The translations under genes were made by a program, and so were the position numbers. The notes beneath the pieces were generated by a model, which made no database searches, was not told where the DNA came from, and saw only the letters and a list, made by a program, of their open reading frames with translations. A stretch of DNA of 64,000 bases from positions 1 through 64,000 of the forward strand of contig NZ_RBDY01000010.1 of assembly GCF_003626575.1 (NCBI RefSeq), in the 5' to 3' direction. Every line of letters begins with the position of its first letter. Position 1 is the first letter of the stretch. This DNA comes from Streptomyces radicis (GTDB taxonomy: Bacteria; Actinomycetota; Actinomycetes; Streptomycetales; Streptomycetaceae). Positions 1 through 7,700 of this stretch are shown here, one piece after another.

Positions 1-174
1 CTGGGAAGTGCCTCCGGCGGTGGCAGGAACAAGGACCTCGACAATCCTCATTCTTGCTGGTCAGAGGCACTTTCTGCTTTCCTGACCGCCTGCCGGACAA
101 CCCGCTTCATGAAAGCCCGAGGCTAGAGATCGAGCGGGCTCCCCCGCGCCCCAGCCTTGCATGCCATGAGGCCG

Positions 175-1113
175 TCACCGTTTCCTGTAGGCAAGGAGCC
201 GCGCGCTATAGTCCGGCTCGTCGTCGCTGGGTGCGTAATCCTCGTCTGGTTCGAACTGGCTGTAGTAGTCCTCGGGCGAAACGTCCAGGTCGACGTCGTC
301 TCCAAGGGGTACGACCAGCAGGTCAAGCTCCCCCAGCTCAAGGCGAAGATCGCAGACAAAGCACTGAAAGATGTGGGGTGTGAGTACGACGACCCACCTC
401 TCTTCATCCACGGACTCCTGCCCCATCAACGAGCCCCGTGACGAACACACAGGACAGACCGCTGACGCGGAGTACTCGCCGATGAACCCGGGAGTGGTCA
501 CACGAGCAACGGTGGTCAGCACGAGTTCCCGCTCCCTCTCGTATATGTGCCCATACCGCTCCGCGAAGACGCGCTGGGCTCTGGCAAGCTTGCCCTCCAG
601 CCGAACACGAGCAGCTTCCACGCCCTCGCCGAGCAGCTTGTCGTGCAGCGCTTTGTAGTCACCCCAGCAGTCGGGCCCAATCGCAAGCTCTACAAGCAGC
701 TGATCGATCACCGTAATGCAGTCGGTGAAGAGCACGATCACCTCTGCACGATCGTGGTACCCGCAGTGGGCAACGCCATTGCGTGCATCAGTGAGCGGCC
801 AGACCTTGGGCTTCGGGGGGATCTTGCCCTTCTCGGTCATACGCCTCACCGAGCTGGATCGTCTTGACCTGGGCCCCCGAACCTGAAGGAGTGCGCCATG
901 TCCCGTGGCGTAGAGCATCGAGTTGAAGTCCTTGCCGTCGACTATCAGCGTCGGGTGCAGACTGACGAGGAACGCCTTCAGTAGATGCTCGGTGGCCACA
1001 CCCGCGTGATGGCCCGCCATGTCTTCCGAGGACGGTCCATCAGAGAAGGCCGCGAAAGCGGCGGCCATCCACTTGCGCGAGGAACCCGCGAGCCGTTCTG
1101 CGTTCATATGCAT
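175..1113 (-). CDS. HEPN-domain protein with C-terminal zinc ribbon
   Basis: I start this 312-residue protein at the ATG at 1113; an in-frame extension to 1308 reads as non-coding-like sequence. An N-terminal helical region (GVATEHLLKAFL, about residues 37-48) precedes DARNGVAH, which carries the HEPN motif R-N-x3-H (R111, N112, H116; DNA 766-783). A C-terminal ribbon has two CxxC pairs (C220/C223 and C251/C254) followed by an acidic tail. HEPN proteins with RNxxxH are typically metal-independent RNases in toxin-antitoxin and phage-defence systems, so RNase activity here is an inference. No antitoxin nucleotidyltransferase is visible beside it. The gene has lower GC than the rest of the window and lies next to a tRNA-derived attachment site, which suggests mobile cargo. 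Confidence 0.72.
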   Translation of the reverse strand: MHMNAERLAGSSRKWMAAAFAAFSDGPSSEDMAGHHAGVATEHLLKAFLVSLHPTLIVDGKDFNSMLYATGHGALLQVRGPRSRRSSSVRRMTEKGKIPPKPKVWPLTDARNGVAHCGYHDRAEVIVLFTDCITVIDQLLVELAIGPDCWGDYKALHDKLLGEGVEAARVRLEGKLARAQRVFAERYGHIYERERELVLTTVARVTTPGFIGEYSASAVCPVCSSRGSLMGQESVDEERWVVVLTPHIFQCFVCDLRLELGELDLLVVPLGDDVDLDVSPEDYYSQFEPDEDYAPSDDEPDYSARLLAYRKR

Positions 1114-1536
1114 GAGTTGGACAGTAGAGGTCGATGCACGGCGCGGGACAGCGATTATGGAACTTAAGAACTCGGGCTCACGGACGGGTCTCTCTGAAGC
1201 GTCTCCAGCAGATGAGGCTACAGGCCAACGGGATCCAAGGTGCCGAGGAGTTCGGGTCGTCCTTCCCAGCGGACGGTGAGGCGTTTGAACTGGTGGACCA
1301 GGGCGCATGTCTGCTCCACGACGTAGCAGATCGAGGTCCCCAGACTCCTACACACTTTGGGGACGCGTCCGGGCCCCGGCGCTGATTCGGTCAAGGCGCC
1401 CCAGGTTCATATGCGTGAGCGGACGGCGCGAGACTGGCCGCCACACGGTGGACCTCCGCTCATCCTGCAGGGCGCTGATCAGGCAGAACAACACCACACA
1501 GCATGCCCAGCCACCCCCGGCAAGAATTCGATCCCA
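1114..1536. other. Gene-poor interval between HEPN gene and tRNA fragment
   Basis: I see no convincing gene in these 423 bases. Short reading frames here have irregular codon use. The GC content is visibly lower than in the region to the right of 1600. It may hold the promoter of the leftward HEPN gene and the end of an integrated element. Confidence 0.5.
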
Positions 1537-1578
1537 CTCCTAAAGCGGGTGTCGCAGGTTCGAATCCTGCCTGGGGCA
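1537..1578 (+). other. 3' half of tRNA-Arg(CCU); probable attachment site
   Basis: The sequence matches the 3' half of a tRNA. It has an anticodon loop CTCCTAA (1537-1543, anticodon CCT at 1539-1541), a variable loop, a perfect T-arm (GCAGG 1554-1558, loop TTCGAAT, CCTGC 1566-1570), an acceptor strand CTGGGGC (1571-1577) and discriminator A1578. The 5' side is not tRNA: no D-arm, no GCCCCAG strand, and the anticodon stem is mismatched. Integrases that target tRNA genes restore the full gene at one end and leave such a 3' fragment at the other. By that logic the element lies to the left and includes the HEPN gene. Confidence 0.75.
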
Positions 1579-1583
1579 CATAG

Positions 1584-1627
1584 CGAAGGGCCAGCTCAGG
1601 GGCTTGATCCCTGGCGCTGGCCCTTCG
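1584..1627. terminator. Strong hairpin after the tRNA fragment
   Basis: A perfect 12-bp stem, CGAAGGGCCAGC (1584-1595) with its complement at 1616-1627, encloses a second 5-bp stem (1597-1601 with 1609-1613). It lies between the tRNA remnant and the convergent XRE gene, so it probably ends transcription from both sides. Confidence 0.7.
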
Positions 1628-1649
1628 TCGTGTCACCGCGCGCGCCACT

Positions 1650-2882
1650 TCAGCCGCTGGTCCGCACTTCGTGTACGCCCAACTCGCTCGCCAGCTCCTT
1701 GAGCTGGTCGGACGGCAGTGGGCTCATGGTCATCAGGTCGGTGACGAGCTGCTTGACGGTGGGTTTGGCGCGGAACATCTGCGGGAGGGTTCGGCGGACG
1801 TTCACCAGGGCTGTGACGGCGTCGTTGACCTGTCTGCGCTGGGTGTGCGCCTTGGCCAGGTCGATGCCGAAGCGGGCCTGCCGCTCCGGCGAGAGGCCGG
1901 AGGGGTCAACGGCCGCCGCCGCCCGCAGCGCGACCCCCGCGTCGCCCAGGTCCACGGCCACGGCGACCTCGTGGAGGGCGACGTTGGTGGGCCCGAACTC
2001 GGTGTTGTAGTCGTTGCGACCCTCACCGACGCGTTCGGCCAGCTCCTTGGCCAGGCGCAGATGCTCGTACGCCTCATCGGCCTGGTTCAACCGGCCTGCC
2101 GCCAGGGCGCGTTGAAGGGTGAGAGCCCCGCGCAGTGCCACGGCCTCCGGCTGTCCGTGCTCCGCCAGAGCGGTCAGGGCGTCGGCGGCGCTGCCGGAGA
2201 CCTGGGCGGCCTGGCCGTAGTGGCGGGCGCCGATGAACACGATGGACAGGCGGAACTCACCTGCCGCCATCAACAGCGGGTCGTTCGCGCGCTCGGCCGC
2301 GACGACCGCGCGGTCCACGGCGACCCAGGCCGCTTCCGGCTCGCCCATGTTCGCCAGGGCGGCGCTGCACGTGTGGTACATCGACGCCAGCAGCCGGAAC
2401 AGCTCGGCGCGTTCCTCCTCCGAAGCCCCGGCCCGGGTGGCTGATTCGAGCTGGGGCACCAGGCCCTCGAGCAGCTCGGCCAGGTCCGCGTAGTTGCCCT
2501 CGTGGGTCAGCGCCCACGCCCGATCCACCCCGTCCCGCAGCGCGGGAACGTCCGGGGGCTCGGACCGCCCGAGGATCGCCTTCAGCGAGTGCGCGGTACT
2601 CAGCACCAGCCGCAGCCGTGACGCCCCGGGCGCCTCCCCCTCGGCGACGGACGCCACGATCGGCGCCTCGGCGGCCAGTTCGGCGACCGGCACGTCAAGG
2701 ACCTCGGCGACCTTCTCCAGGACGGTCATCCTGTCGATGCGGCGAACGCCCCGCTCGACCTGGGAGACCCAGGCTTCCGACCGGTCCAGCAGGCCCGCGA
2801 ACTCCTTCTGCGACAGGCCACGCCGCTTCCGGTGCCGGGCGATCTTGCGCCCGAGCGCCTTCTCGTACTCCTCACCGCTCAA
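1650..2882 (-). CDS. XRE-family regulator with TPR-like C-terminal region
   Basis: The 410-residue protein has an N-terminal XRE helix-turn-helix (about residues 11-70, with the core GLSQKEFAGLLDRSEAWVSQ). A long alpha-helical region of TPR-like repeats rich in Ala and Leu follows to the C-terminus. Such Streptomyces proteins are DNA-binding regulators whose TPR part probably senses a peptide or partner; the ligand is unknown. The start is a TTG at 2882 that overlaps the end of the upstream monooxygenase gene (stop 2872-2874), so the two are translationally coupled. I see no better in-frame start. Confidence 0.8.
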   Translation of the reverse strand: MSGEEYEKALGRKIARHRKRRGLSQKEFAGLLDRSEAWVSQVERGVRRIDRMTVLEKVAEVLDVPVAELAAEAPIVASVAEGEAPGASRLRLVLSTAHSLKAILGRSEPPDVPALRDGVDRAWALTHEGNYADLAELLEGLVPQLESATRAGASEEERAELFRLLASMYHTCSAALANMGEPEAAWVAVDRAVVAAERANDPLLMAAGEFRLSIVFIGARHYGQAAQVSGSAADALTALAEHGQPEAVALRGALTLQRALAAGRLNQADEAYEHLRLAKELAERVGEGRNDYNTEFGPTNVALHEVAVAVDLGDAGVALRAAAAVDPSGLSPERQARFGIDLAKAHTQRRQVNDAVTALVNVRRTLPQMFRAKPTVKQLVTDLMTMSPLPSDQLKELASELGVHEVRTSG

Positions 2883-3186
2883 CGTCGACGCCCTTGCCGG
2901 ACACGAAGTCCAGACGGTCCACCTCGGTCGAGGCGAGGTACTGGCCCCGCTCGGCGAGGAAGTGGATCACGTGGTCCTGCGACTCGTGGGCCTCGAAGGC
3001 CGCTTCGTCGCGGTAGAGCTCGTAGAAGATCCGCTGAAGCGGCCGCCCGTCAACGCGGTGGACGGTGTAGATCACCGTTCCCGGTTCGTTCGCACGGATC
3101 TGCTCTCCGGTCCGCGCCACCAGGTCATCGAACGCGGCTGCCGCTGTCTCGTCCTTGCAGGTGAAGCGCACCATCAGTCCGAACAT
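2872..3186 (-). CDS. Antibiotic biosynthesis monooxygenase-like (ABM) protein
   Basis: This 104-residue protein has the ABM dimeric alpha/beta-barrel pattern: MFGLMVRF first strand, GTVIYTVHR central strand, then RIFYELYRDEAAFEAH. Members are cofactor-free quinol-type monooxygenases or small-molecule binders. The ATG at 3186 is preceded by AGAGGAA, which fixes the start over a longer frame to 3222. It is the first gene of a two-gene operon with the XRE-TPR regulator and may act in signalling or redox sensing for it, which is an inference. Confidence 0.75.
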   Translation of the reverse strand: MFGLMVRFTCKDETAAAAFDDLVARTGEQIRANEPGTVIYTVHRVDGRPLQRIFYELYRDEAAFEAHESQDHVIHFLAERGQYLASTEVDRLDFVSGKGVDVER

Positions 3187-3289
3187 GGCGGTTCCTCTCT
3201 CGTCGGCGTCTCGGCTGGGCACCGCGCCTCAGCCACGCTAGGCGGCCGACGACCCGCACGAAAAGTGCGATGGCATACTTTCGCTGCGC

Positions 3290-3745
3290 TTGCGGCCGCA
3301 TCAGCAGAACCGCACCTCCCGATGCGGAAAGCCGCAGGTCGCAACGGACGGAGGAACGTCATACCGACCCACCGTCGTACCTTCCCCCGGACTACCGGAA
3401 GAGGTCAGCCGAGCCCGCCACTGGGCCCGCAACGTCCTCAGCGACCATCCCCGCGCGGACGACGCCGCGCTGATCGTGACCGAGCTGGGCGCCAACGCCA
3501 TCACCCACACCGCCAGCGCGACCAGCACCTTCACCCTCGCCATCGACCAAGCCGCAGGCACCGTGACCATCACGGTCACCGACGCTGGAGGCGCCACCAC
3601 CCATCCGCGCATCGAGCACCCCGACACCGGTGCTCAGCACGGCCGCGGACTCGAACTCGTCGCAGCCTGCGCCGCCAAGGTGGTCATCCACCACACCGAG
3701 AACCACGGCCACACCGTCACCGCCGAACTCGGCCCCGCCGCCTGA
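3290..3745 (+). CDS. RsbW-like ATP-binding (HATPase) regulatory protein
   Basis: The protein has the single-domain GHKL ATPase fold of anti-sigma factor serine kinases. The N-box is ELGANAITH (about residues 66-74), a DAGG segment forms the G1-like box, and HGRGLELVAACAAKV is the G2-like helix. Streptomyces has many of these, usually phosphorylating anti-anti-sigma proteins, but no partner is next to it. The only in-frame start that I see is TTG at 3290, without a clear ribosome site, so the first 30 residues are doubtful. It leads a run of small accessory genes that are partly broken. Confidence 0.75.
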   Translation: MRPHQQNRTSRCGKPQVATDGGTSYRPTVVPSPGLPEEVSRARHWARNVLSDHPRADDAALIVTELGANAITHTASATSTFTLAIDQAAGTVTITVTDAGGATTHPRIEHPDTGAQHGRGLELVAACAAKVVIHHTENHGHTVTAELGPAA

Positions 3746-3752
3746 GCCTGCG

Positions 3753-4086
3753 ATGCACCCGGCAGCGACTCCCGCACTCCGGCTCGGCTACTGGTGCGAA
3801 GCGATAGCCCTCCACGCCACGACCGGTCACACGTACTGGCTCAGCTCCCACCCGGCATCGAGCCCGCGCCTGGCCCTCAGGTGGCTACGACAGCGCGCCA
3901 TTCACAGAGGAGACCAGCTCGACGGTCCCGCCCGCCGACCGGTCGAGTCCTGGCTTTACGACGACAACGAGCACCCAATACGCCCTGGACGTCCTCGCCA
4001 CGGGCGGGATGTACGCGCACACGATCCACGAAGACGCCCTGCGCTACCTCCTCACCGCGCGCCCGCTGCGGAGCCAGGCGCCATGA
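3753..4086 (+). pseudogene. Small conserved-type protein broken by a one-base frameshift
   Basis: The first frame begins at the ATG at 3753 and reads sensibly (YWCEAIALHATTGHTYWL, RLALRWLRQRAIHRGDQL) to WLYDDNEH at about 3975. The protein-like sequence then continues one base later with QYALDVLATGGMYAHTIHED and stops at 4084-4086. Skipping one C in the CCC at 3974-3976 restores a single frame of about 110 residues. Both parts have high GC3, so this looks like a recent frameshift or a sequencing error. I do not recognise the function. Confidence 0.65.
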
Positions 4087-4128
4087 CCCGGCCAACGACC
4101 CCAGCCCACCAGCATGGAGAAGACGCAC

Positions 4129-4340
4129 ATGCCCAACCATCCGGCGCGTCTGACGAGTCCCGCAGTGACCACCAGGGGGGTGGTCCCGTACATCACCCAG
4201 TGGAGCGGCGAACGCCCCGCCGACGTACGGGTCATCGAGCGGCGAGGGCGCCTGGCCTATTCCGATGAACGCTCCTACGACCGCGACACCGGAGGCGTCC
4301 TGTGGCGCCGCATCCCCTCAACTCCCGGCAGTGCCCGCGC
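4129..4340 (+). pseudogene. 5' fragment of a small Streptomyces-type protein
   Basis: A good ribosome site (GGAGAAG, 4116-4122) precedes the ATG at 4129. The product reads TTRGVVPYITQWSGER, then RLAYSDERSYDRDTGGVLWR. I recall this pattern from small Streptomyces proteins that go on to a Cys-containing C-terminal part. Here the similarity stops around 4335. The frame then runs antisense through the 3' end of the receiver-domain gene to a stop at 4578. I read it as a truncated gene joined to foreign sequence. Confidence 0.55.
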
Positions 4341-4785
4341 GTGGGTCGCCGCCCCGGTGCAGGTCGCTGATGATGACGTCGTACGGCTTGCGGCGGAAGC
4401 GGGGGACGGCCTCTTCCATCGACAAGGCGACATCGACGGTCATGCCGACGGCGCCGAAGAGCTCGACGAGCGGTGCGTTGCCCTCCGGGCGATCGTCGAC
4501 CCACAGCACCCTGCCGCCCCGAAGAAGCGCGGCCGCGTGCTCCAGCCTGCCCAGTGCGGTGCGTCTTTCGGTCGCTGAGGCGGCGGCGTCGCTCTCGGCG
4601 GAGGCTTGCTCCAGCAGCTCACCGGCAAGCTCGATCTCGACACCCAACGCCCGGAACGCGGTCATCCGCGGAACCATGCGCTCGGTGATCGTTCCCCGTA
4701 AGGAGAAGTACACGGTGGCCGCGAAGGCCACCCACAGCACACCAGGAATGGTGTCTATCAGCTTGATCCAGATGGATTCTGACAC
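4318..4785 (-). pseudogene. Membrane-anchored response-regulator-like protein, receiver truncated
   Basis: The 155-residue product starts with a membrane segment (residues about 10-29, PGVLWVAFAATVYFSL). A charged coiled-coil-like helix follows, then the first half of a receiver domain: VLWVDDRPEGN (acidic pair) and YDVIISDLHRGG with the phospho-accepting Asp. The chain ends about 15 residues later, so the last two beta-alpha units, including the conserved Thr/Ser and Lys, are missing. The truncation coincides with the broken end of the convergent + strand fragment, which points to a deletion or recombination joint. Confidence 0.65.
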
Positions 4786-4979
4786 TCCGTATGCCTTCCC
4801 GGGGGCGACTGTGCCGCACCGGATGCGCGAGGCGAACGGCGGCTGAGGCCATGGGGTTTGGCTGTGCCCCGTACGGCCGTCGTTCTGTCCTGTGTGGCCG
4901 GATCGCTCCCTTGTGTGCGCTTCGCGCGCATGTCACACAGTGAGGAGGCGGCTGACGGTTGGGCAGAGGGAGGGGCCGC

Positions 4980-5606
4980 ATGTCGGTGGTGGGTGACGAC
5001 CCCGTTGGGCCTTCGGCTTGGGCGGTGGAGCGGTTCGGGCGGCGGGCCGGGAGATTGGCTGCCGCGATTCCCGCTCAGCTGGCCTCGGCGCACGCGCGGG
5101 CTCATGAGGTGCACCTGGCGGCTCGTCTGAAGAAGCGGAGTCCGTATGGTGCCACCCTGGCGGAGGCTGTGCGCGAGAACTTCGCGGACATGGCACGGGA
5201 GCTCGGCGAGGACGTGCGGGATGTGCGGGGGTACGAGTACGCGGTCATCAACGATCACGCGCTCTTCCCTTTCAAGTACGCCGACCGCCCCAGGCCGCTC
5301 GACCGCGCTCGGCTGGCTGCCGACGCCTCGCCGACGCGCCGCCGGATGCTCCTGGGGCATGGGCCGCAGGCTCAGGACGCGCTGTTCCCCTTGGACGAGG
5401 ACCTGACGACGGAGGATTACGAGGATCTGCACCGGACCTTCGACGAGTTGGGGGCCGCCACCAGGCTCGTCTGTGTCTTCTTCACGGCCGATCCGGAGAG
5501 CGGCATCCACGCCATCCACTGGGGTCAGGCCCGTTTGGAGCCCGATCGCACCTTCACGTGGCTGTACAGCGAGCAGTTGCCGGTCGCTCCCCAGCCGCTC
5601 GGCTGA
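4980..5606 (+). CDS. Conserved hypothetical protein, 208 residues
   Basis: I do not recognise the family. The ATG at 4980 follows GAGGGAGGGG, a strong ribosome site. The protein is soluble, without signal or membrane segment. Its first half is Ala/Arg-rich and helical (residues 15-80) and its second half is mixed alpha/beta, ending with FTWLYSEQLPVAPQPLG. Codon use is typical of the host. It stands alone between a broken receiver gene and a convergent membrane-anchored protein. Confidence 0.7.
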   Translation: MSVVGDDPVGPSAWAVERFGRRAGRLAAAIPAQLASAHARAHEVHLAARLKKRSPYGATLAEAVRENFADMARELGEDVRDVRGYEYAVINDHALFPFKYADRPRPLDRARLAADASPTRRRMLLGHGPQAQDALFPLDEDLTTEDYEDLHRTFDELGAATRLVCVFFTADPESGIHAIHWGQARLEPDRTFTWLYSEQLPVAPQPLG

Positions 5607-5618
5607 GCGCCCGTCCCC

Positions 5619-6086
5619 CTACGCGTCCGTTCCCAGGTCGGTTCGCATCGCGTCGCGGAGGGTTCTGATCGCGTGGATCATCGCGTCGAACTCTTCCTTC
5701 AGAGCGCCCTCTTTACCGTCCCTCACCAGGTCGCGGATGTCGCGGAGTCTGCGGAACGCTTCGTCGGCGGCGGTGACGACCGGCTTGGACGCGAGGATTC
5801 CCATCTGGTGGCGCAGCTCGTAGGCGCCGCCCTCGCGGTATGCCTCGGCGCTCTGGCGAACGCGTTCCTCGGGGGCGAGGGCGGGCGACTGCACGATGTC
5901 CTTGAGGTGGTTCCTCGTGCGCGTGAGCGCGGTCAGGTAGTCGGCGTACAGCTGGCGCTTTGTCTCCAGGCGGCGTACCGACTCGTCTCGTCGCCAGCGG
6001 GCTCGTTCCGCGATCATCGTCGCCGCCAGGGCCACGACGCCGCCGACGCCCGTGCCTATCAGGGTCCCCCAGTCCACAGGTGCCAC
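5619..6086 (-). CDS. Membrane-anchored coiled-coil hypothetical protein
   Basis: The 155-residue protein has one N-terminal membrane helix (about residues 9-27, IGTGVGGVVALAATMIAE) and then a long charged helical region (ERARWRRDESVRRLETKRQL and onward). This suggests a single-pass protein with a cytoplasmic coiled coil. Similar phage- and actinobacterial small proteins exist, but I cannot assign a function. It converges on the gene ending at 5606. Confidence 0.65.
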   Translation of the reverse strand: MAPVDWGTLIGTGVGGVVALAATMIAERARWRRDESVRRLETKRQLYADYLTALTRTRNHLKDIVQSPALAPEERVRQSAEAYREGGAYELRHQMGILASKPVVTAADEAFRRLRDIRDLVRDGKEGALKEEFDAMIHAIRTLRDAMRTDLGTDA

Positions 6087-6105
6087 CGTAGCCCTCCGGC
6101 GCCGC

Positions 6106-6750
6106 TCAGGTGATCGTGATCAGCCATTCCGGGTCGGGGGCCAGGAAGTCGACCGATTCGTTCCAGTGGGCGACCTGGACCACGATGTCGCGGCCGTGGT
6201 CGGGGGAGAGGGACCAGTCGGCGTTCTTCGTCTCCGTCACGCCGGGGGCCAGGCGGCCCGCGATCTCCTCGTGGCCGTCCTCGAAGTACGCCGAGGCCGC
6301 CTCGCCGCCGTTCGTCGCGCCGCTGACCAGGACCCCCACCTCGTCGAGGTCCACCGGCTCGTCGCCGTCGTTGGTGATCGTCAGGGTGACGCGGAAGGGG
6401 ATGTGGCCCTCGGGGGTGAAGTCCCACTCGTCCAACTCCATGACCTCCTGGGCGCCTTCGACGGCGATGATCAGGCCGTTGTCCCAGGTGAACGCCTCGC
6501 CCGCCGTGAGGTCCGAGTCCCGCCCCGCCTCCGGCGAGGGCGAGGGCGACGCCGACGCCGAGGGCGAGGGCGACGCCTGTGGCGACGGCTCGGGGGCCGA
6601 GGCGGCCGGGGCGTCGGCGTCCGCTCGCGTGGTGCCCGCGCCGAAGCCGATGGCCAGGCAGGCGACGCCCACCGCCGCGTGCGTCAGCAGCGGGGCGGTC
6701 CTGGGCCGCCGTGGGGGCGGCGGCGGTGTGGCCCATGTGGGCTGGGTCAT
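6106..6750 (-). CDS. Membrane-anchored protein with DUF4352-like extracellular domain
   Basis: Starting at the ATG at 6750 (ribosome site GGAGGGGGAG), the 214-residue protein has a Pro-rich cytoplasmic N-terminus and one membrane helix (about residues 22-38). A Ser/Pro/Ala-rich linker follows, then a beta-rich domain with ITNDGDEPVDLDEVGVLV, typical of telokin-like DUF4352 domains on actinobacterial surface proteins. The ligand is unknown. A frame open further upstream to 6957 looks like non-coding translation. Confidence 0.72.
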   Translation of the reverse strand: MTQPTWATPPPPPRRPRTAPLLTHAAVGVACLAIGFGAGTTRADADAPAASAPEPSPQASPSPSASASPSPSPEAGRDSDLTAGEAFTWDNGLIIAVEGAQEVMELDEWDFTPEGHIPFRVTLTITNDGDEPVDLDEVGVLVSGATNGGEAASAYFEDGHEEIAGRLAPGVTETKNADWSLSPDHGRDIVVQVAHWNESVDFLAPDPEWLITIT

Positions 6751-6866
6751 GGGGACGCTCCCCCTCCGATGGTGGCGAGTGTGGGGGGTGCGTGAAATCG
6801 TCGACGAAGTGATCGGGTTGGGCTGGGGAATCGCTCGTCTTGTGATCGATTCGTGACGACGTGGCG

Positions 6867-7184
6867 TCAGAGCCAGGCGATCGCCAGGGTCAGGGTGATC
6901 ACGAACGCCGCGGTCAGGGCTATGGCCGTGTGCAGGCGGCGGGACGCCTGGAGCCACATCGCCAGGGCCTGGATCACGCCCATGAGCACGCCGACGACCA
7001 GGAAGCGCCCGGCCGTTCCGCCCTTGTCGCCCGAGGTGGGGAAGTCCACGATCAGGTCGGTCGGGGGACAGGACGTCGTGTGGTGCTCCTCGCGGTGGTG
7101 GTCGCGGTCGACCGCGGCCTCCACGCCCGTGTCCCGGGCCGGGGCCGTTGAGTCGCAGGTCTCGCAGCGGTAGGCGTAACGCAC
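6867..7184 (-). CDS. Small zinc-finger-like membrane protein
   Basis: The 105-residue protein begins MRYAYRCETCDS, a CxxC as in zinc-ribbon proteins, followed by a His/Asp/Glu-rich stretch. Two membrane helices follow (about residues 59-77 and 84-104) and run to the C-terminus. The function is unknown; a regulatory or stress role would be a guess. It overlaps the non-coding 5' extension of the next gene but not the start that I chose there. Confidence 0.65.
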   Translation of the reverse strand: MRYAYRCETCDSTAPARDTGVEAAVDRDHHREEHHTTSCPPTDLIVDFPTSGDKGGTAGRFLVVGVLMGVIQALAMWLQASRRLHTAIALTAAFVITLTLAIAWL

Positions 7185-7268
7185 GCAGGGAGGCTACTGG
7201 CCAGCCGGGCGTTCCGCCGCCTCGACTTCTGCGGAACGGGGTTCGGTGCGCCGTTCACCTCCTACGAT

Positions 7269-7700
7269 GTGATCGTGGACACGGATGTCAACCGGGCGCG
7301 TGGCCTGTACGGGAGACTGATCGACACCGCTGCCACGCGTTTCGGCGCCGCGCTCGACCTCGATCCGGACGACCGGGCCGACGAGGTGAGCCGCAGGCTC
7401 GCGGAGTTATTCGAAGGCCGCCCCGGCATCGAGGGCGTGATGCTCCGGCTCAAGGGGCGCGACGTGGGCGTGGCGACGCCCCAACGCGTGGGCGCCGCCG
7501 AGGGGTTCGCCGGGCCCGCGCCCGAGTGGGGGGCGGGCGACCGGGCCGGGCTGCCGGGGCGGTCGGGGCGGTACAGGCCGGTGTGGTTCGACTGCGCCGC
7601 GCCGGGGTGCGGGGCGGCCGAGGCGCGCAGCTTCTACGACGAACGCGCCGTGCCCGCCTGCCCTGACGAGGCCCATGGGCCGATGGAGCTGCGCAGGTGA
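7269..7700 (+). CDS. Zinc-ribbon protein, first gene of AAA+/vWA/CHAT/TIR operon
   Basis: The 143-residue protein has a helical N-terminal half and a C-terminal ribbon-like segment, FDCAAPGC then ACPDEAHGPMELR (three Cys plus possible His ligands). It shows no enzyme motif. It starts with GTG at 7269 (alternative GTG 7275) and overlaps the next gene by GTGA. Leu47 is encoded by TTA (7407-7409), the rare bldA-dependent codon in Streptomyces. A similar protein lies at 62699-63124 beside a similar membrane gene. I infer a conserved accessory or adaptor part of the system. Confidence 0.75.
   Translation: MIVDTDVNRARGLYGRLIDTAATRFGAALDLDPDDRADEVSRRLAELFEGRPGIEGVMLRLKGRDVGVATPQRVGAAEGFAGPAPEWGAGDRAGLPGRSGRYRPVWFDCAAPGCGAAEARSFYDERAVPACPDEAHGPMELRR

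Noticed and set aside
1460..1648. 62-residue frame containing AGFEPATPA
   Set aside because: This is the well-known spurious translation of tRNA T-arm sequence, here from the tRNA fragment.
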